A program made the position numbers and the translations under genes. A DNA stretch of 64,000 nucleotides, taken from contig MAAY01000057.1 in NCBI GenBank assembly GCA_002162795.1, forward strand, positions 1-64,000. Reading direction: 5' to 3'. This stretch comes from Rhodobacterales bacterium 56_14_T64. Lineage in GTDB: Bacteria > Pseudomonadota > Alphaproteobacteria > Rhodobacterales > Rhodobacteraceae. Shown piece after piece: positions 28,754-36,423 of the stretch. Within the stretch, counting starts at the first letter, position 1. Each line of letters starts with the position of its first letter. The notes below the pieces were generated by a model, which was not told the DNA's origin, did not search any database, and worked only from the letters and a program-made list of their open reading frames with translations.

Positions 28754-29490
28754 TCAGGGCGCTGCTGGTACTGCTGGCAGCGCTAAGTGCTGCCCCTGTT
28801 GCGGCACTGGACTGCACTGACATCACCTATGACGGCAATCGCTATACGGTCTGCGAGGTCAACGCTGCGCAAGAACAGTTACGGATGTTCCTGCGTGATG
28901 AGCAGGGCAAGGTGTACGGCCAGTTTTCGTCAATCAACGCGGCACTGGCGGCTGAGGGCAAGGAGTTATCCTTTGCCACCAATGCCGGCATGTACCACGC
29001 AGATCGCTCGCCTGTTGGCTTATATATCGAAGACCAACAGCAGCAGATGCGGCTGATCCCTAATGCCGGCCCCGGCAACTTTGGCCTGCTACCCAACGGG
29101 GTGTTCTGCATCCGCCCCGATCGCGCCGATGTCTATGAAAGCCTGACCTATCGCGATTCGGGCATCAACTGCACCCACGCCACCCAATCCGGTCCAATGC
29201 TGGTGATCGACGGAGAGCTGCACCCCCGATTCTTGGTCGATTCGAATTCGTATTACATCCGCAACGGAGTTGGCACCTCGGCCGATGGCAAACGAGTCGT
29301 TTTTGCAATCTCACGCAACGCCGTCACCTTTCACCAGTTTGGCCGCCTGTTCCGCGACCACCTGGATCTGCCCAGCGCGCTGTATTTCGACGGCAACATA
29401 TCACGCTTGCACGCGCCCTCGGTTGGGCGCAGCGACAATGGTTTCATGATGGGACCGATTGTGGGCGTGGTTGACGAAATGGCGGACTAG
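28750..29490 (+). CDS. Phosphodiester glycosidase family protein (DUF2233)
   Basis: The 246-residue protein has a signal peptide (LLVLLAALSAAPVAA) and the DUF2233/NAGPA-like domain: FATNAGMYHADRSPVGLYIE, LLPNGVFCIRPDRA, ATQSGPMLVIDGELHP and LYFDGNISRLHAPS. Related enzymes hydrolyse phosphodiester-linked sugars, for example uncovering GlcNAc-phosphate; here the substrate would be periplasmic and is unknown. It starts with GTG at 28750, translationally coupled to rbfA. Confidence 0.84.
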   Translation: MIRALLVLLAALSAAPVAALDCTDITYDGNRYTVCEVNAAQEQLRMFLRDEQGKVYGQFSSINAALAAEGKELSFATNAGMYHADRSPVGLYIEDQQQQMRLIPNAGPGNFGLLPNGVFCIRPDRADVYESLTYRDSGINCTHATQSGPMLVIDGELHPRFLVDSNSYYIRNGVGTSADGKRVVFAISRNAVTFHQFGRLFRDHLDLPSALYFDGNISRLHAPSVGRSDNGFMMGPIVGVVDEMAD

Positions 29491-29504
29491 CCACCCGGGC
29501 CATC

Positions 29505-29532
29505 GGTGCGTGCCAGCACGCACCCTACACTG
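29505..29532 (-). repeat. Dispersed hairpin repeat, copy A (reverse orientation)
   Basis: GGTGCGTG/CACGCACC forms a perfect 8-bp stem with loop CCAG, 14 bases after the stop of the DUF2233 gene. The 28-base unit is the reverse complement of 58378-58405 with one difference, and similarity continues past the hairpin for a few bases with one gap. Confidence 0.7.
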
Positions 29533-29642
29533 GTCAGTTGGGTCCCCTAAAGTAAAAGCTCACCCCCTATTTTCCAAACTTTAATTGACAGCCCCTCACC
29601 CTTAAGCTACCCCGCGCGCCTCACTGTAATTCGGGGAACGAC

Positions 29643-30548
29643 ATGGCACGCAAACGCAAAGGCCGCGATATTTCTGGTTGGCTGGTGGTCGACAAACCCG
29701 CCGGCATCACCTCGACCTCGGTGGTGAACAAGGTCCGTTGGGCACTTGAGGCCAAGAAGGCCGGCCATGCGGGCACTCTCGACCCCGAGGCAACCGGCGT
29801 GCTGGCCATCGCCCTGGGCGAGGCGACCAAGACGGTTCCCTATATCACCGACGCGCTCAAGGCCTATCGTTTCACCGTGCGGCTGGGTCAGGCCACCAAT
29901 ACCGACGACACCGAAGGCGAAGTGATCGCCACCAGCGACGCGCGCCCCTCGGATGATGAGATCATCGCCGCCCTGCCTCAGTTTCTGGGTGACATCATGC
30001 AGGTGCCACCAAAATTCTCGGCGGTGAAAATCGACGGCCAGCGCGCCTATAAACTGGCCCGCGATGGCGAAGATGTTGAACTGACCGCGCGCCCGCTTTG
30101 GGTCGAGGAACTGCTGCTGGTGGATCGCCCCGACGCCGACCACGTGACGCTGGAAATGACCTGCGGCAAAGGCGGCTATGTGCGCTCTATCGCGCGTGAT
30201 CTGGGTGCGTCACTGGGCTGCCACGGCCACGTGCGCGACTTGCGCCGGACCTGGTCAGGGCCGTTTGAAGTTGAAAACGGGCTGACCCTTGCGCGGATCG
30301 AAGAGCTGGCCCGCACCCCGGAACTAGACACCCACATTCTGCCGCTGGAAATTGGCCTCGAGGACCTCCCCGAGCTGAAATGCACCCCCGAAGGTGCCGC
30401 CAAGCTGCGCAACGGCAACCCCGGCATGGTGCTGGCCGCCACCGTGGAATACGGCGACGAGGCCTGGGCCTCGCTGGATGGAGAGGCTGTGGCTGTTGGG
30501 ACCTACAAGGCTGGCGAATTGCACCCAAGCCGGGTGTTTGTCCGCTAA
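29643..30548 (+). CDS. truB: tRNA pseudouridine(55) synthase
   Basis: A 301-residue TruB. The N-terminal [20 protein letters not shown] and catalytic Asp in [16 protein letters not shown] are diagnostic; [13 protein letters not shown] and HVRDLRRT follow, then a C-terminal PUA-like tail ([11 protein letters not shown]). It makes Psi55 in the tRNA T-loop. The start ATG is 153 bases after the DUF2233 gene, across a gap holding repeat copy A. Confidence 0.95.
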   Translation: MARKRKGRDISGWLVVDKPAGITSTSVVNKVRWALEAKKAGHAGTLDPEATGVLAIALGEATKTVPYITDALKAYRFTVRLGQATNTDDTEGEVIATSDARPSDDEIIAALPQFLGDIMQVPPKFSAVKIDGQRAYKLARDGEDVELTARPLWVEELLLVDRPDADHVTLEMTCGKGGYVRSIARDLGASLGCHGHVRDLRRTWSGPFEVENGLTLARIEELARTPELDTHILPLEIGLEDLPELKCTPEGAAKLRNGNPGMVLAATVEYGDEAWASLDGEAVAVGTYKAGELHPSRVFVR

Positions 30549-30556
30549 ACTGTTTT

Positions 30557-30576
30557 GCCCGGCGCCGCCGCCGGGC
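30557..30576. repeat. GCCCGGC hairpin, copy 1 (REP-like)
   Basis: GCCCGGCG/CGCCGGGC is a perfect 8-bp stem with 4-base loop, 8 bases after the truB stop. TTGCCCGGC ... CGCCGGGC followed by GCGC also appears at 60383-60407. No T-run follows. Confidence 0.6.
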
Positions 30577-30628
30577 AGCGCTTTATGTTCAGCTTGCCTT
30601 GTCCCCGTCGTGATGGCATCCCATCTAT

Positions 30629-31135
30629 ATGATCACTCGCAGCCACACCAAGGGCGACGCGCCCTCAACCGCGGTTTATTCCGACTGTGAGGCCTATCGC
30701 TATAGCCTGACCCGGATCTGGGACTCCAGCGGGCCAAAGGTGATGTTTGTGATGCTGAACCCCTCGACCGCGACCGAGGTCCAGAACGACCCAACAATTG
30801 AGCGCTGTGAACGCCGCGCCAGGCTGCTGGGGTTTGGCGGCGTCCGGGCCACCAATATCTTTGCCTATCGCGCCACCGACCCACGTGACATGCGCGCCGC
30901 AACCGATCCTGCCGGACCAGACAACGAGGCCACAATCCTTGAGGGGCTCGACTGGGCCGATCAGGTGGTCTGCGCCTGGGGCACCAATGGCGCGCATCGG
31001 AACCAAGGGCCCCGTATCGAAGCGCTGCTGCGCGCCCGTGGCCAGATGCTGCACCAATTGGGGCTAAGCAAGGCTGGCCACCCCAAACACCCACTCTACA
31101 TTGCCTACAGCCAAGCGCCTCAGATCTGGGAATAG
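30629..31135 (+). CDS. DUF1643 domain protein
   Basis: The 168-residue protein is one DUF1643 domain: VMFVMLNPSTATEVQNDPTIERCERRA, NIFAYRATDP and VVCAWGTNGAH are family blocks. Function is unknown, although the family occurs widely in bacteria and phages. No signal peptide or membrane segment. It stands 80 bases after truB. Confidence 0.85.
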   Translation: MITRSHTKGDAPSTAVYSDCEAYRYSLTRIWDSSGPKVMFVMLNPSTATEVQNDPTIERCERRARLLGFGGVRATNIFAYRATDPRDMRAATDPAGPDNEATILEGLDWADQVVCAWGTNGAHRNQGPRIEALLRARGQMLHQLGLSKAGHPKHPLYIAYSQAPQIWE

Positions 31136-31250
31136 CCCTGGTACGACATCGGCTTCGTTAACCTATGTTCCCGATTTGTTTTGCCGCATGGCACCCAAAA
31201 TGCTTCACTGACCCCGTGTTAATGAGTCTCCATGGGTGTGGGGTGAATAG

Positions 31251-32234
31251 ATGATCTGGTTGGCAAGTCTTCTTGGCCTGATGGCCATGGGTGGTGCAAT
31301 ATTCGTCAGCGATGACGACGTTGAAAACAACAGTGACGAAGAAGATGTGGTCGAAGGTAGCGGCCACCCTGAGTCCGGCGGAGCGGTGCAGCCCTTGTCC
31401 GACCTGCTGCCCGAGAGTGGTTCCTCTCAGGGTAATGATGTCATCTCTGGCAGTTCCGGTGATGACAGCTTGGCCGGTGGCGATGGCGATGACCAAATCA
31501 ACGGCTACGGCGGCGACGATCTGCTGTACGGCGGCAGCGGCGGTGACCACCTCTATGGTGGCGATGGGGCCGACACTGTCGTCGGCGGCGACGGATCAGA
31601 CCTGATGCACGGCGAAGCTGGCGACGACCAGATGTTTGGCGGTAGCGGCAATGACAGCCTGTTTGGCCATTTCGGTGCTGACCTGATCGAGGGTGGGGCC
31701 GGCGACGACACAGCCCATGGCGGTCAGGATGACGACACTCTGTTTGGCGGCATCGGCAATGACGCGCTACATGGCAACTACGGCAACGATAGCCTGTCCG
31801 GTGGCAGCGGGTCGGACACTTTATTCGGCGGCATCGGCGATGATCTAGTGTTGGGGGCCGACGACGGAGATGAGCGCGATTACGTCAACGGAGGCGACGG
31901 CGATGACACGCTGGTCGCAGGTTCCAACGATGTGCTGACCTTGGGTGCTGGCGCAGATCAGATTATCACCGGCGGTTGGATCACCGAAGGCGACGCCATC
32001 GAGATCCTGGATTTCGACTCCACCGAGGATCAGTTGGTTCTGCTCTGGGATCTGCAGGATCAACCCGACCCGGACATCGAAGTCGAAACCGACCCCGATT
32101 CCCCTGATCAAAGCGTCATCCTGATCAACGGCACAGAAGTCCTGCGGGTCAACGCCTCGGCTGGGCTGACCGACGCAGACATTGTATTACTGGATCAGAA
32201 CAGCAGCGCCCTGTTCGAGCTACCGCAGGCCTGA
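31251..32234 (+). CDS. RTX-repeat calcium-binding protein with N-terminal hydrophobic segment
   Basis: The 327-residue protein opens with one hydrophobic segment (MIWLASLLGLMAMGGAIFV), then an acidic stretch (SDDDVENNSDEEDVVEG), then about 18 GGxGxDxLx-type nonapeptides in residues about 65-230 that would form a calcium beta-roll. The last ~100 residues contain a further M10-like region (GDAIEILDFDSTEDQLVLL). It is very acidic. The N-terminal anchor is unusual, since classic RTX exoproteins have no N-terminal signal and leave by type I secretion. No transporter genes are near. Role unknown. Confidence 0.85.
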   Translation: MIWLASLLGLMAMGGAIFVSDDDVENNSDEEDVVEGSGHPESGGAVQPLSDLLPESGSSQGNDVISGSSGDDSLAGGDGDDQINGYGGDDLLYGGSGGDHLYGGDGADTVVGGDGSDLMHGEAGDDQMFGGSGNDSLFGHFGADLIEGGAGDDTAHGGQDDDTLFGGIGNDALHGNYGNDSLSGGSGSDTLFGGIGDDLVLGADDGDERDYVNGGDGDDTLVAGSNDVLTLGAGADQIITGGWITEGDAIEILDFDSTEDQLVLLWDLQDQPDPDIEVETDPDSPDQSVILINGTEVLRVNASAGLTDADIVLLDQNSSALFELPQA

Positions 32235-32392
32235 GACAAAATACCTTTGCCATTCTCCTCAGAACCGCCTATATCCGCGCATCCGCCATGGATTCGCGCA
32301 TTTGTGCTGCCTTTGGTGGGGACTACTCCATGGGCCTGTGCTGGACGACATCCCGGCCTGCGCCATTCACACAAACCTTATAGGAGACCCCG

Positions 32393-32662
32393 ATGTCGAT
32401 CACAGTTGAAGAAAAAAATCGCCTGATGAAAGAATTCGCAATCAAGGAAGGCGACACCGGTTCGCCAGAAGTCCAGGTTGCCATTCTGACCTCGCGCATC
32501 ACCACCCTGACCGAGCACTTCAAAATCCACAAAAAAGACAACCACGGTCGTCGTGGCCTGCTCAAGATGGTTGCCCTGCGTCGTAAGCTGCTGGATTACA
32601 CCAAGTCGAAAGACCTGGCTCGTTACCAGGACCTGATCAAGCGCCTCGGCATCCGCCGCTAA
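32393..32662 (+). CDS. rpsO: 30S ribosomal protein S15
   Basis: A full-length 89-residue S15 ([44 protein letters not shown]). It binds 16S rRNA helix 22 early in 30S assembly. TAGGAGACC precedes the ATG. In most bacteria pnp follows directly; here the genes are 3.7 kb apart and rpsO has its own terminator. The upstream 158 bases (32235-32392) likely hold its promoter and leader. Confidence 0.97.
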   Translation: MSITVEEKNRLMKEFAIKEGDTGSPEVQVAILTSRITTLTEHFKIHKKDNHGRRGLLKMVALRRKLLDYTKSKDLARYQDLIKRLGIRR

Positions 32663-32685
32663 GCTATTCGATCCATCTGGATCTG

Positions 32686-32717
32686 AAAACACCCGCTCAG
32701 ATTTGAGCGGGTGTTTT
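32686..32717 (+). terminator. Intrinsic terminator of rpsO
   Basis: AAAACACCCGCTCA/TGAGCGGGTGTTTT is a perfect 14-bp stem with loop GATT running into a T-tract, 23 bases after the rpsO stop. The A-rich left arm makes it usable from the convergent decarboxylase gene too. Confidence 0.92.
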
Positions 32718-32735
32718 TCATTGGGCAAAGCGCCA

Positions 32736-34085
32736 CTACCCCCCCGGGCCTATGCGCAACATCAAGGCCAACAACCGGTCCACGTGTTTATCTTTGGTGC
32801 GAAACGACGACAGACTGATCCGAAACGCCGGTCGATCCTGCCAGACAGAGCCGCCAAACCACGACGTTCCGCTGTCTTGTACCTGCTTCAGAATGGACAG
32901 CGTCGCGGCATCATTCGCGCCCCGCACCAGCACCTGATTCAACACCACTCGGTTCAACACTTCGAAACCCGCCTCGGACAAGGCCGCAGCGATGCGCTGA
33001 GCTTGGGTGTGATGAGTTTCGACCATCTCTGCCACACCGTTTCTCCCCAATGTGCGCAATGCCGCCCAGATAGGGATACCCCGCGCCCGACGCGAAAACT
33101 CTAGCGTCAGGTTCTTCTGCGCATCCGCCGACGCGGTAGAGTAAGCCGCGTCGCTGTTCATCACCCGCGCCAACGCCTGTGGGTCGCGGCAGATCGCCAT
33201 CGCCCCATCATACGGCGTGTTCAGCCATTTGTGGCCATCGGTGGTCCAGCTATCCGCCCGGTCAATCCCATCGGTCAGATCGCGCAGCTTCGGAGCCGCC
33301 CGCGCCCAAAGGCCAAAGGCCCCGTCCACATGCACCCATGCGCCCACCGCTTTGGCCTGAGGAATAATCTCGGCAAAATTATCAAACTCGCCCGTGTTTA
33401 CTTCGCCGGCCTGCAAAACCAGAATTGTCTGTGCGTCCATCGGCGGCAGCTGATCCGGAATGATCCGCCCCTGCCCGTCAACCGGCGCTTTTAAAACCCG
33501 CGCCCAGCCAAATCCCAAGATCTGCAGCGCTTTACGTACCGTGACATGAGTCGATGCCGGAACGATCACCTTGATCTCAGGCGCGCCCATCAACCCATCG
33601 TTCACCACATCCCAGCCCAAACGGTCCAACAAAGCAGCCCGCGCGGCCGCAAGGCAGCTTAGCCCGCAAGCCGTTGCCGAGGTGCCAAAAGCCACGGCGC
33701 TGTCACGTGGCAGGTCAAGAATATCCAACACCCAGCGCCCGGCCTGCTTTTCCAGCACATCCGCCACAGGGCTGCCGTCCTGGGTCGAAGCGCATTGATC
33801 CCAGGCCAAAGCCAACCGTTCGGCCGCCGCAGCCACCGGCAGACTGGCCCCAATCACAAAGCCAAAATAATTTGGCCCGTTCGACGCCACGGTTGCAGGC
33901 GATCCCAGCTCGTCCATCAGTTTCACTGTATCACCCGCAGGCAAGCCCACTTCTGGCAATTGCTCAACGAACCCAGACAAAGCGGCACGTTCCTCAGCGC
34001 CAGGAAACACCCTGCGCGTTTCAATACCCGCAATATAGGCTTGGGCGCGCTGATCAGCCTCCTGTAGAATCTCCTGCTCATTCAT
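32736..34085 (-). CDS. Pyridoxal-phosphate-dependent decarboxylase (group II) / aminotransferase-like
   Basis: A 449-residue PLP enzyme of the aromatic-amino-acid/glutamate decarboxylase group. TTDGHKWLNTPYDGAM has the Schiff-base Lys, WVHVDGAFGLWA the cofactor Asp, and GTSATACGLSCLAAAR the phosphate-binding part. The substrate is not predictable. The start at 34085 (MNEQEILQ) has AGGGAGAGAATG context; the frame to 34154 runs through the operator into the divergent ArsR gene. Divergence from that regulator suggests it is the control target. First gene of the block between rpsO and pnp. Confidence 0.85.
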   Translation of the reverse strand: MNEQEILQEADQRAQAYIAGIETRRVFPGAEERAALSGFVEQLPEVGLPAGDTVKLMDELGSPATVASNGPNYFGFVIGASLPVAAAAERLALAWDQCASTQDGSPVADVLEKQAGRWVLDILDLPRDSAVAFGTSATACGLSCLAAARAALLDRLGWDVVNDGLMGAPEIKVIVPASTHVTVRKALQILGFGWARVLKAPVDGQGRIIPDQLPPMDAQTILVLQAGEVNTGEFDNFAEIIPQAKAVGAWVHVDGAFGLWARAAPKLRDLTDGIDRADSWTTDGHKWLNTPYDGAMAICRDPQALARVMNSDAAYSTASADAQKNLTLEFSRRARGIPIWAALRTLGRNGVAEMVETHHTQAQRIAAALSEAGFEVLNRVVLNQVLVRGANDAATLSILKQVQDSGTSWFGGSVWQDRPAFRISLSSFRTKDKHVDRLLALMLRIGPGG

Positions 34086-34109
34086 GGCATTCTCTCCCTG
34101 TGATGCGAT

Positions 34110-34135
34110 TCTATATCGGAATTGATCTATATAGA
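34110..34135. promoter_or_regulatory. Inverted repeat between decarboxylase and ArsR-like gene
   Basis: TCTATAT ... ATATAGA (7-bp arms, 12-base spacer) lies in the 61-base divergent region, 25 bases from the decarboxylase ATG and 12 from the regulator ATG. This is the size and place of an ArsR-family operator. Confidence 0.55.
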
Positions 34136-34146
34136 GACTTATCAAT

Positions 34147-34473
34147 ATGAACAAGCCGCTGCCTGATCTTGTCCCATCGCTGCGCGCACTGGCAAACCCA
34201 CAGCGCGCCCAGATTATGGATTGGCTGCTGGATCCCCCAGCGCATTTCCCGCCGCAACGAGATGGCGATCTGATTCAGGACGGCGTCTGCGTTGGCTTCA
34301 TCACCGACAAGACGGGCCTGACCCAACCAACCGTGACCTCGCATATGAAAATACTCGAGTCCGCCGGGCTGGTGAGCTCCAAAAAGATCAAGAACTGGGT
34401 GTTCTACAAGGCTGATCGCGGCGCGCTGGATCAAATCGCACAGGTTTTTGGACAGGCAGCCAGTCGCAGATAG
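34147..34473 (+). CDS. ArsR-family winged-helix regulator
   Basis: The 108-residue protein has the ArsR fold: LRALANPQRAQIMDWLL, FITDKTGLTQPTVTSHMKILESAGLVSSKK (recognition helix) and KNWVFYKADRGALDQI (wing). There is no ELCVCDL-type metal-binding motif, although a Cys occurs at GVCVGF, so it is probably not a typical metal sensor. It likely controls itself and the divergent decarboxylase, possibly also the DMT exporter next to it. Confidence 0.85.
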   Translation: MNKPLPDLVPSLRALANPQRAQIMDWLLDPPAHFPPQRDGDLIQDGVCVGFITDKTGLTQPTVTSHMKILESAGLVSSKKIKNWVFYKADRGALDQIAQVFGQAASRR

Positions 34474-34480
34474 GCAAATT

Positions 34481-35359
34481 TTAGGCCCGCATTTTTGGAC
34501 CGGAAAACGTGACCAGCAGGGCTGCCAAGGTAATCGCAAAGACCCCCAGCAAACCCAACGGTCCTGGCACCTGCGAGAAAAGCACAATGTCAAATCCAAG
34601 CGCCCAGATCAGTCCGGTGAAATCAAACGGGGCTAAGGCGCTGACCGGAGCACGCGCAGTGGCCTCGTTGGCGACGATATGGCCGATCCCACCAATCAAC
34701 CCAGCCGCAATCAGCAATCCAAATTGTGGCCACGACAAATCTGGCCAGCCAAAAGGCAAAGATGCCAGCCCTGCCAGTGCAGCAACAACGGCGAAATAAA
34801 AGGCGATTGTTGATGATCGTTCCGTAAAAGTCATTTTCTTGGTGTGCACCCGGACAAAAGCCATCGTAACAGCAAATGCCAATCCAGCCGCCACCCCAAT
34901 AACCGCGCCTTCGCCGGGCAGCGAGAGTGCCTCCCACAACAGCGCGATCACGCCGCCGAAGCCAACAAATACGGCTACAAATATGGTCTTAGTCAGTTTC
35001 TCACCCAGCATAACCGCGGCCAATGGCAAGACCAAAACGGGTGCGAGGTATCCAATGGCCTGTGCGTTTGCGACAGGTAAGTAAGCCAGCGACACAAACG
35101 ACAGGGCCATTGAGAAGGCACCAAACAAGCTGCGTACAACGTGCAATTTCGGTTGCTGCGTGCGCAGCGCCTGCGGGAACTCGCCTCGGAGCGCCATATA
35201 AAGGCAAATCGGGATCAGTGCCACAGCCGAGCGCCAGAATATGATCTGCCCCAGTGCCGCGTCCTGCGCCGCCGCATGAACCGCCGCCGACATTGCGGTC
35301 ATAAGAAATGCCGCAAGCAATCGCAGCCCAATGCCTTGCAGAAAATGTCTTTGTTCCAA
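34481..35359 (-). CDS. EamA/DMT family transporter
   Basis: A 292-residue inner-membrane protein with about ten helices in two EamA repeats (IIFWRSAVALIPICLYMALRGEF; PVSALAPFDFTGLIWALGFDIVLFSQVPGPLGLLG). It resembles RhtA/YdcZ-type metabolite exporters. The start at 35359 is a TTG with AAAGAGAT upstream, since the family begins just before GIGLRLLAAFLMTAM. It might export an amine made by the neighbouring decarboxylase (inference). It is convergent with the ArsR gene, 7 bases between stops. Confidence 0.82.
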   Translation of the reverse strand: MEQRHFLQGIGLRLLAAFLMTAMSAAVHAAAQDAALGQIIFWRSAVALIPICLYMALRGEFPQALRTQQPKLHVVRSLFGAFSMALSFVSLAYLPVANAQAIGYLAPVLVLPLAAVMLGEKLTKTIFVAVFVGFGGVIALLWEALSLPGEGAVIGVAAGLAFAVTMAFVRVHTKKMTFTERSSTIAFYFAVVAALAGLASLPFGWPDLSWPQFGLLIAAGLIGGIGHIVANEATARAPVSALAPFDFTGLIWALGFDIVLFSQVPGPLGLLGVFAITLAALLVTFSGPKMRA

Positions 35360-35466
35360 ATCTCTTTTTCCAATGCCGGGTCCGGGTCGAACCCCATTTT
35401 GTCAGCACTAATCGAACAACGTCTAAGACAGGAACATCACGTCTACAATTACACAACACAGCACTC

Positions 35467-36171
35467 TCATCGGATCACACGGACCTTTGAGACCTTCATC
35501 CCACGTGAGGTCATTTCGTATCTAAAAACCTTGGGGGAATAGACCCCGTGCTTGAAGTAGAAGTACCGGGATTTATAGGCCCCCTTGATGGACGGGCTTT
35601 TATAGGTGCCACTGTTTTGCATCACATCATCAATCCACACCGTCACAACAAATCCGCCTAGCCCGTCAAATTCGACCAGAACCTTCAACTCCTGCTCTGT
35701 TCCATCCCGCATAAGTCTGCCGCGTGAAATTCGCGAGGATAGCCTTGTCCTGATGCAGCGCTTGCCCGAGTTCTTGTTGATCTCACTCACCATCTCGATG
35801 TGACCACTGACAAGCACAGTGAGCTTTAGGGGGGGCGCGCAGCCACTTCGCCCGTCGTGAATCTGAAAAATATCAAACTTTTCCCGCTTTCGCGTGATCA
35901 TCGAAACATTGGTTCGGAACAGATACGCTCCTTTTTGGTTGGGAGATATCTTCGCTGACCTGATCTCGGCGCGTTGTTTCCAACTGCCGCTAGAGCATTT
36001 GTTTGCGCTGGTTCGAAAGGTCCAGACATTAGCGCGTCTTTTGATCGCACCTTTGTCGACTCGGCAGGAAATGCTCCACTGGTTCAGCGGTATTGCCTGC
36101 GCCGGAATGACCTGAGCCAAGACCAGCACAAGCAACGCCACTATGAAAAGCTTTAGCTCGATGTAAGTCAT
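35467..36171 (-). CDS. Exported protein with polysaccharide-lyase-7-like motifs
   Basis: The 234-residue protein has a clear signal peptide (LFIVALLVLVLAQVIPAQA) and a mature beta-rich domain of about 205 residues. Three segments recall PL7-type alginate lyases: RAEIRS (family R[ST]ELR), FQIHD (catalytic QIH) and YFYFKHGVY (family YFKAGVY). Order and spacing fit a jelly-roll lyase. There are several Cys residues. The start at 36171 is preferred; an in-frame codon at 36198 would only lengthen the signal peptide. It looks less GC-rich than neighbours, suggesting transfer. Enzyme function is inference. Confidence 0.6.
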   Translation of the reverse strand: MTYIELKLFIVALLVLVLAQVIPAQAIPLNQWSISCRVDKGAIKRRANVWTFRTSANKCSSGSWKQRAEIRSAKISPNQKGAYLFRTNVSMITRKREKFDIFQIHDGRSGCAPPLKLTVLVSGHIEMVSEINKNSGKRCIRTRLSSRISRGRLMRDGTEQELKVLVEFDGLGGFVVTVWIDDVMQNSGTYKSPSIKGAYKSRYFYFKHGVYSPKVFRYEMTSRGMKVSKVRVIR

Positions 36172-36199
36172 TGTCGAAATCCCATGCGTTTGGGACAAC

Positions 36200-36420
36200 G
36201 TAAATGCGGATTGGTGTTCGTCAAGAAGACCGGCAATTCTTCTCTTGCACGCCTCCCAACTGCATTGAACCTTTCTTTTTGTCCAAAAACCCTATAACGC
36301 GAGGAAATCTGGAATGGGGCATCCGAGACCCGAGCCCCAGGTACGAAGGATAGGGTCGCGAGCAAGGGCTCGCATTTTTCCGGCCAAAGGGGATACGCCC
36401 CTGCAGCCTACGTAGGAAAC
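36200..36420 (+). promoter_or_regulatory. Probable structured leader of pnp
   Basis: The 220 bases before pnp contain no gene. GCGAGC/GCTCGC (36357-36372) is followed by ATTTTT, resembling an attenuator, and AGGGG/CCCCT brackets ATACG just ahead of the AGGAAAC ribosome-binding sequence. In E. coli the pnp leader hairpin is cut by RNase III for autoregulation; that the same occurs here is inference. Confidence 0.45.
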
Positions 36421-36423
36421 GTG

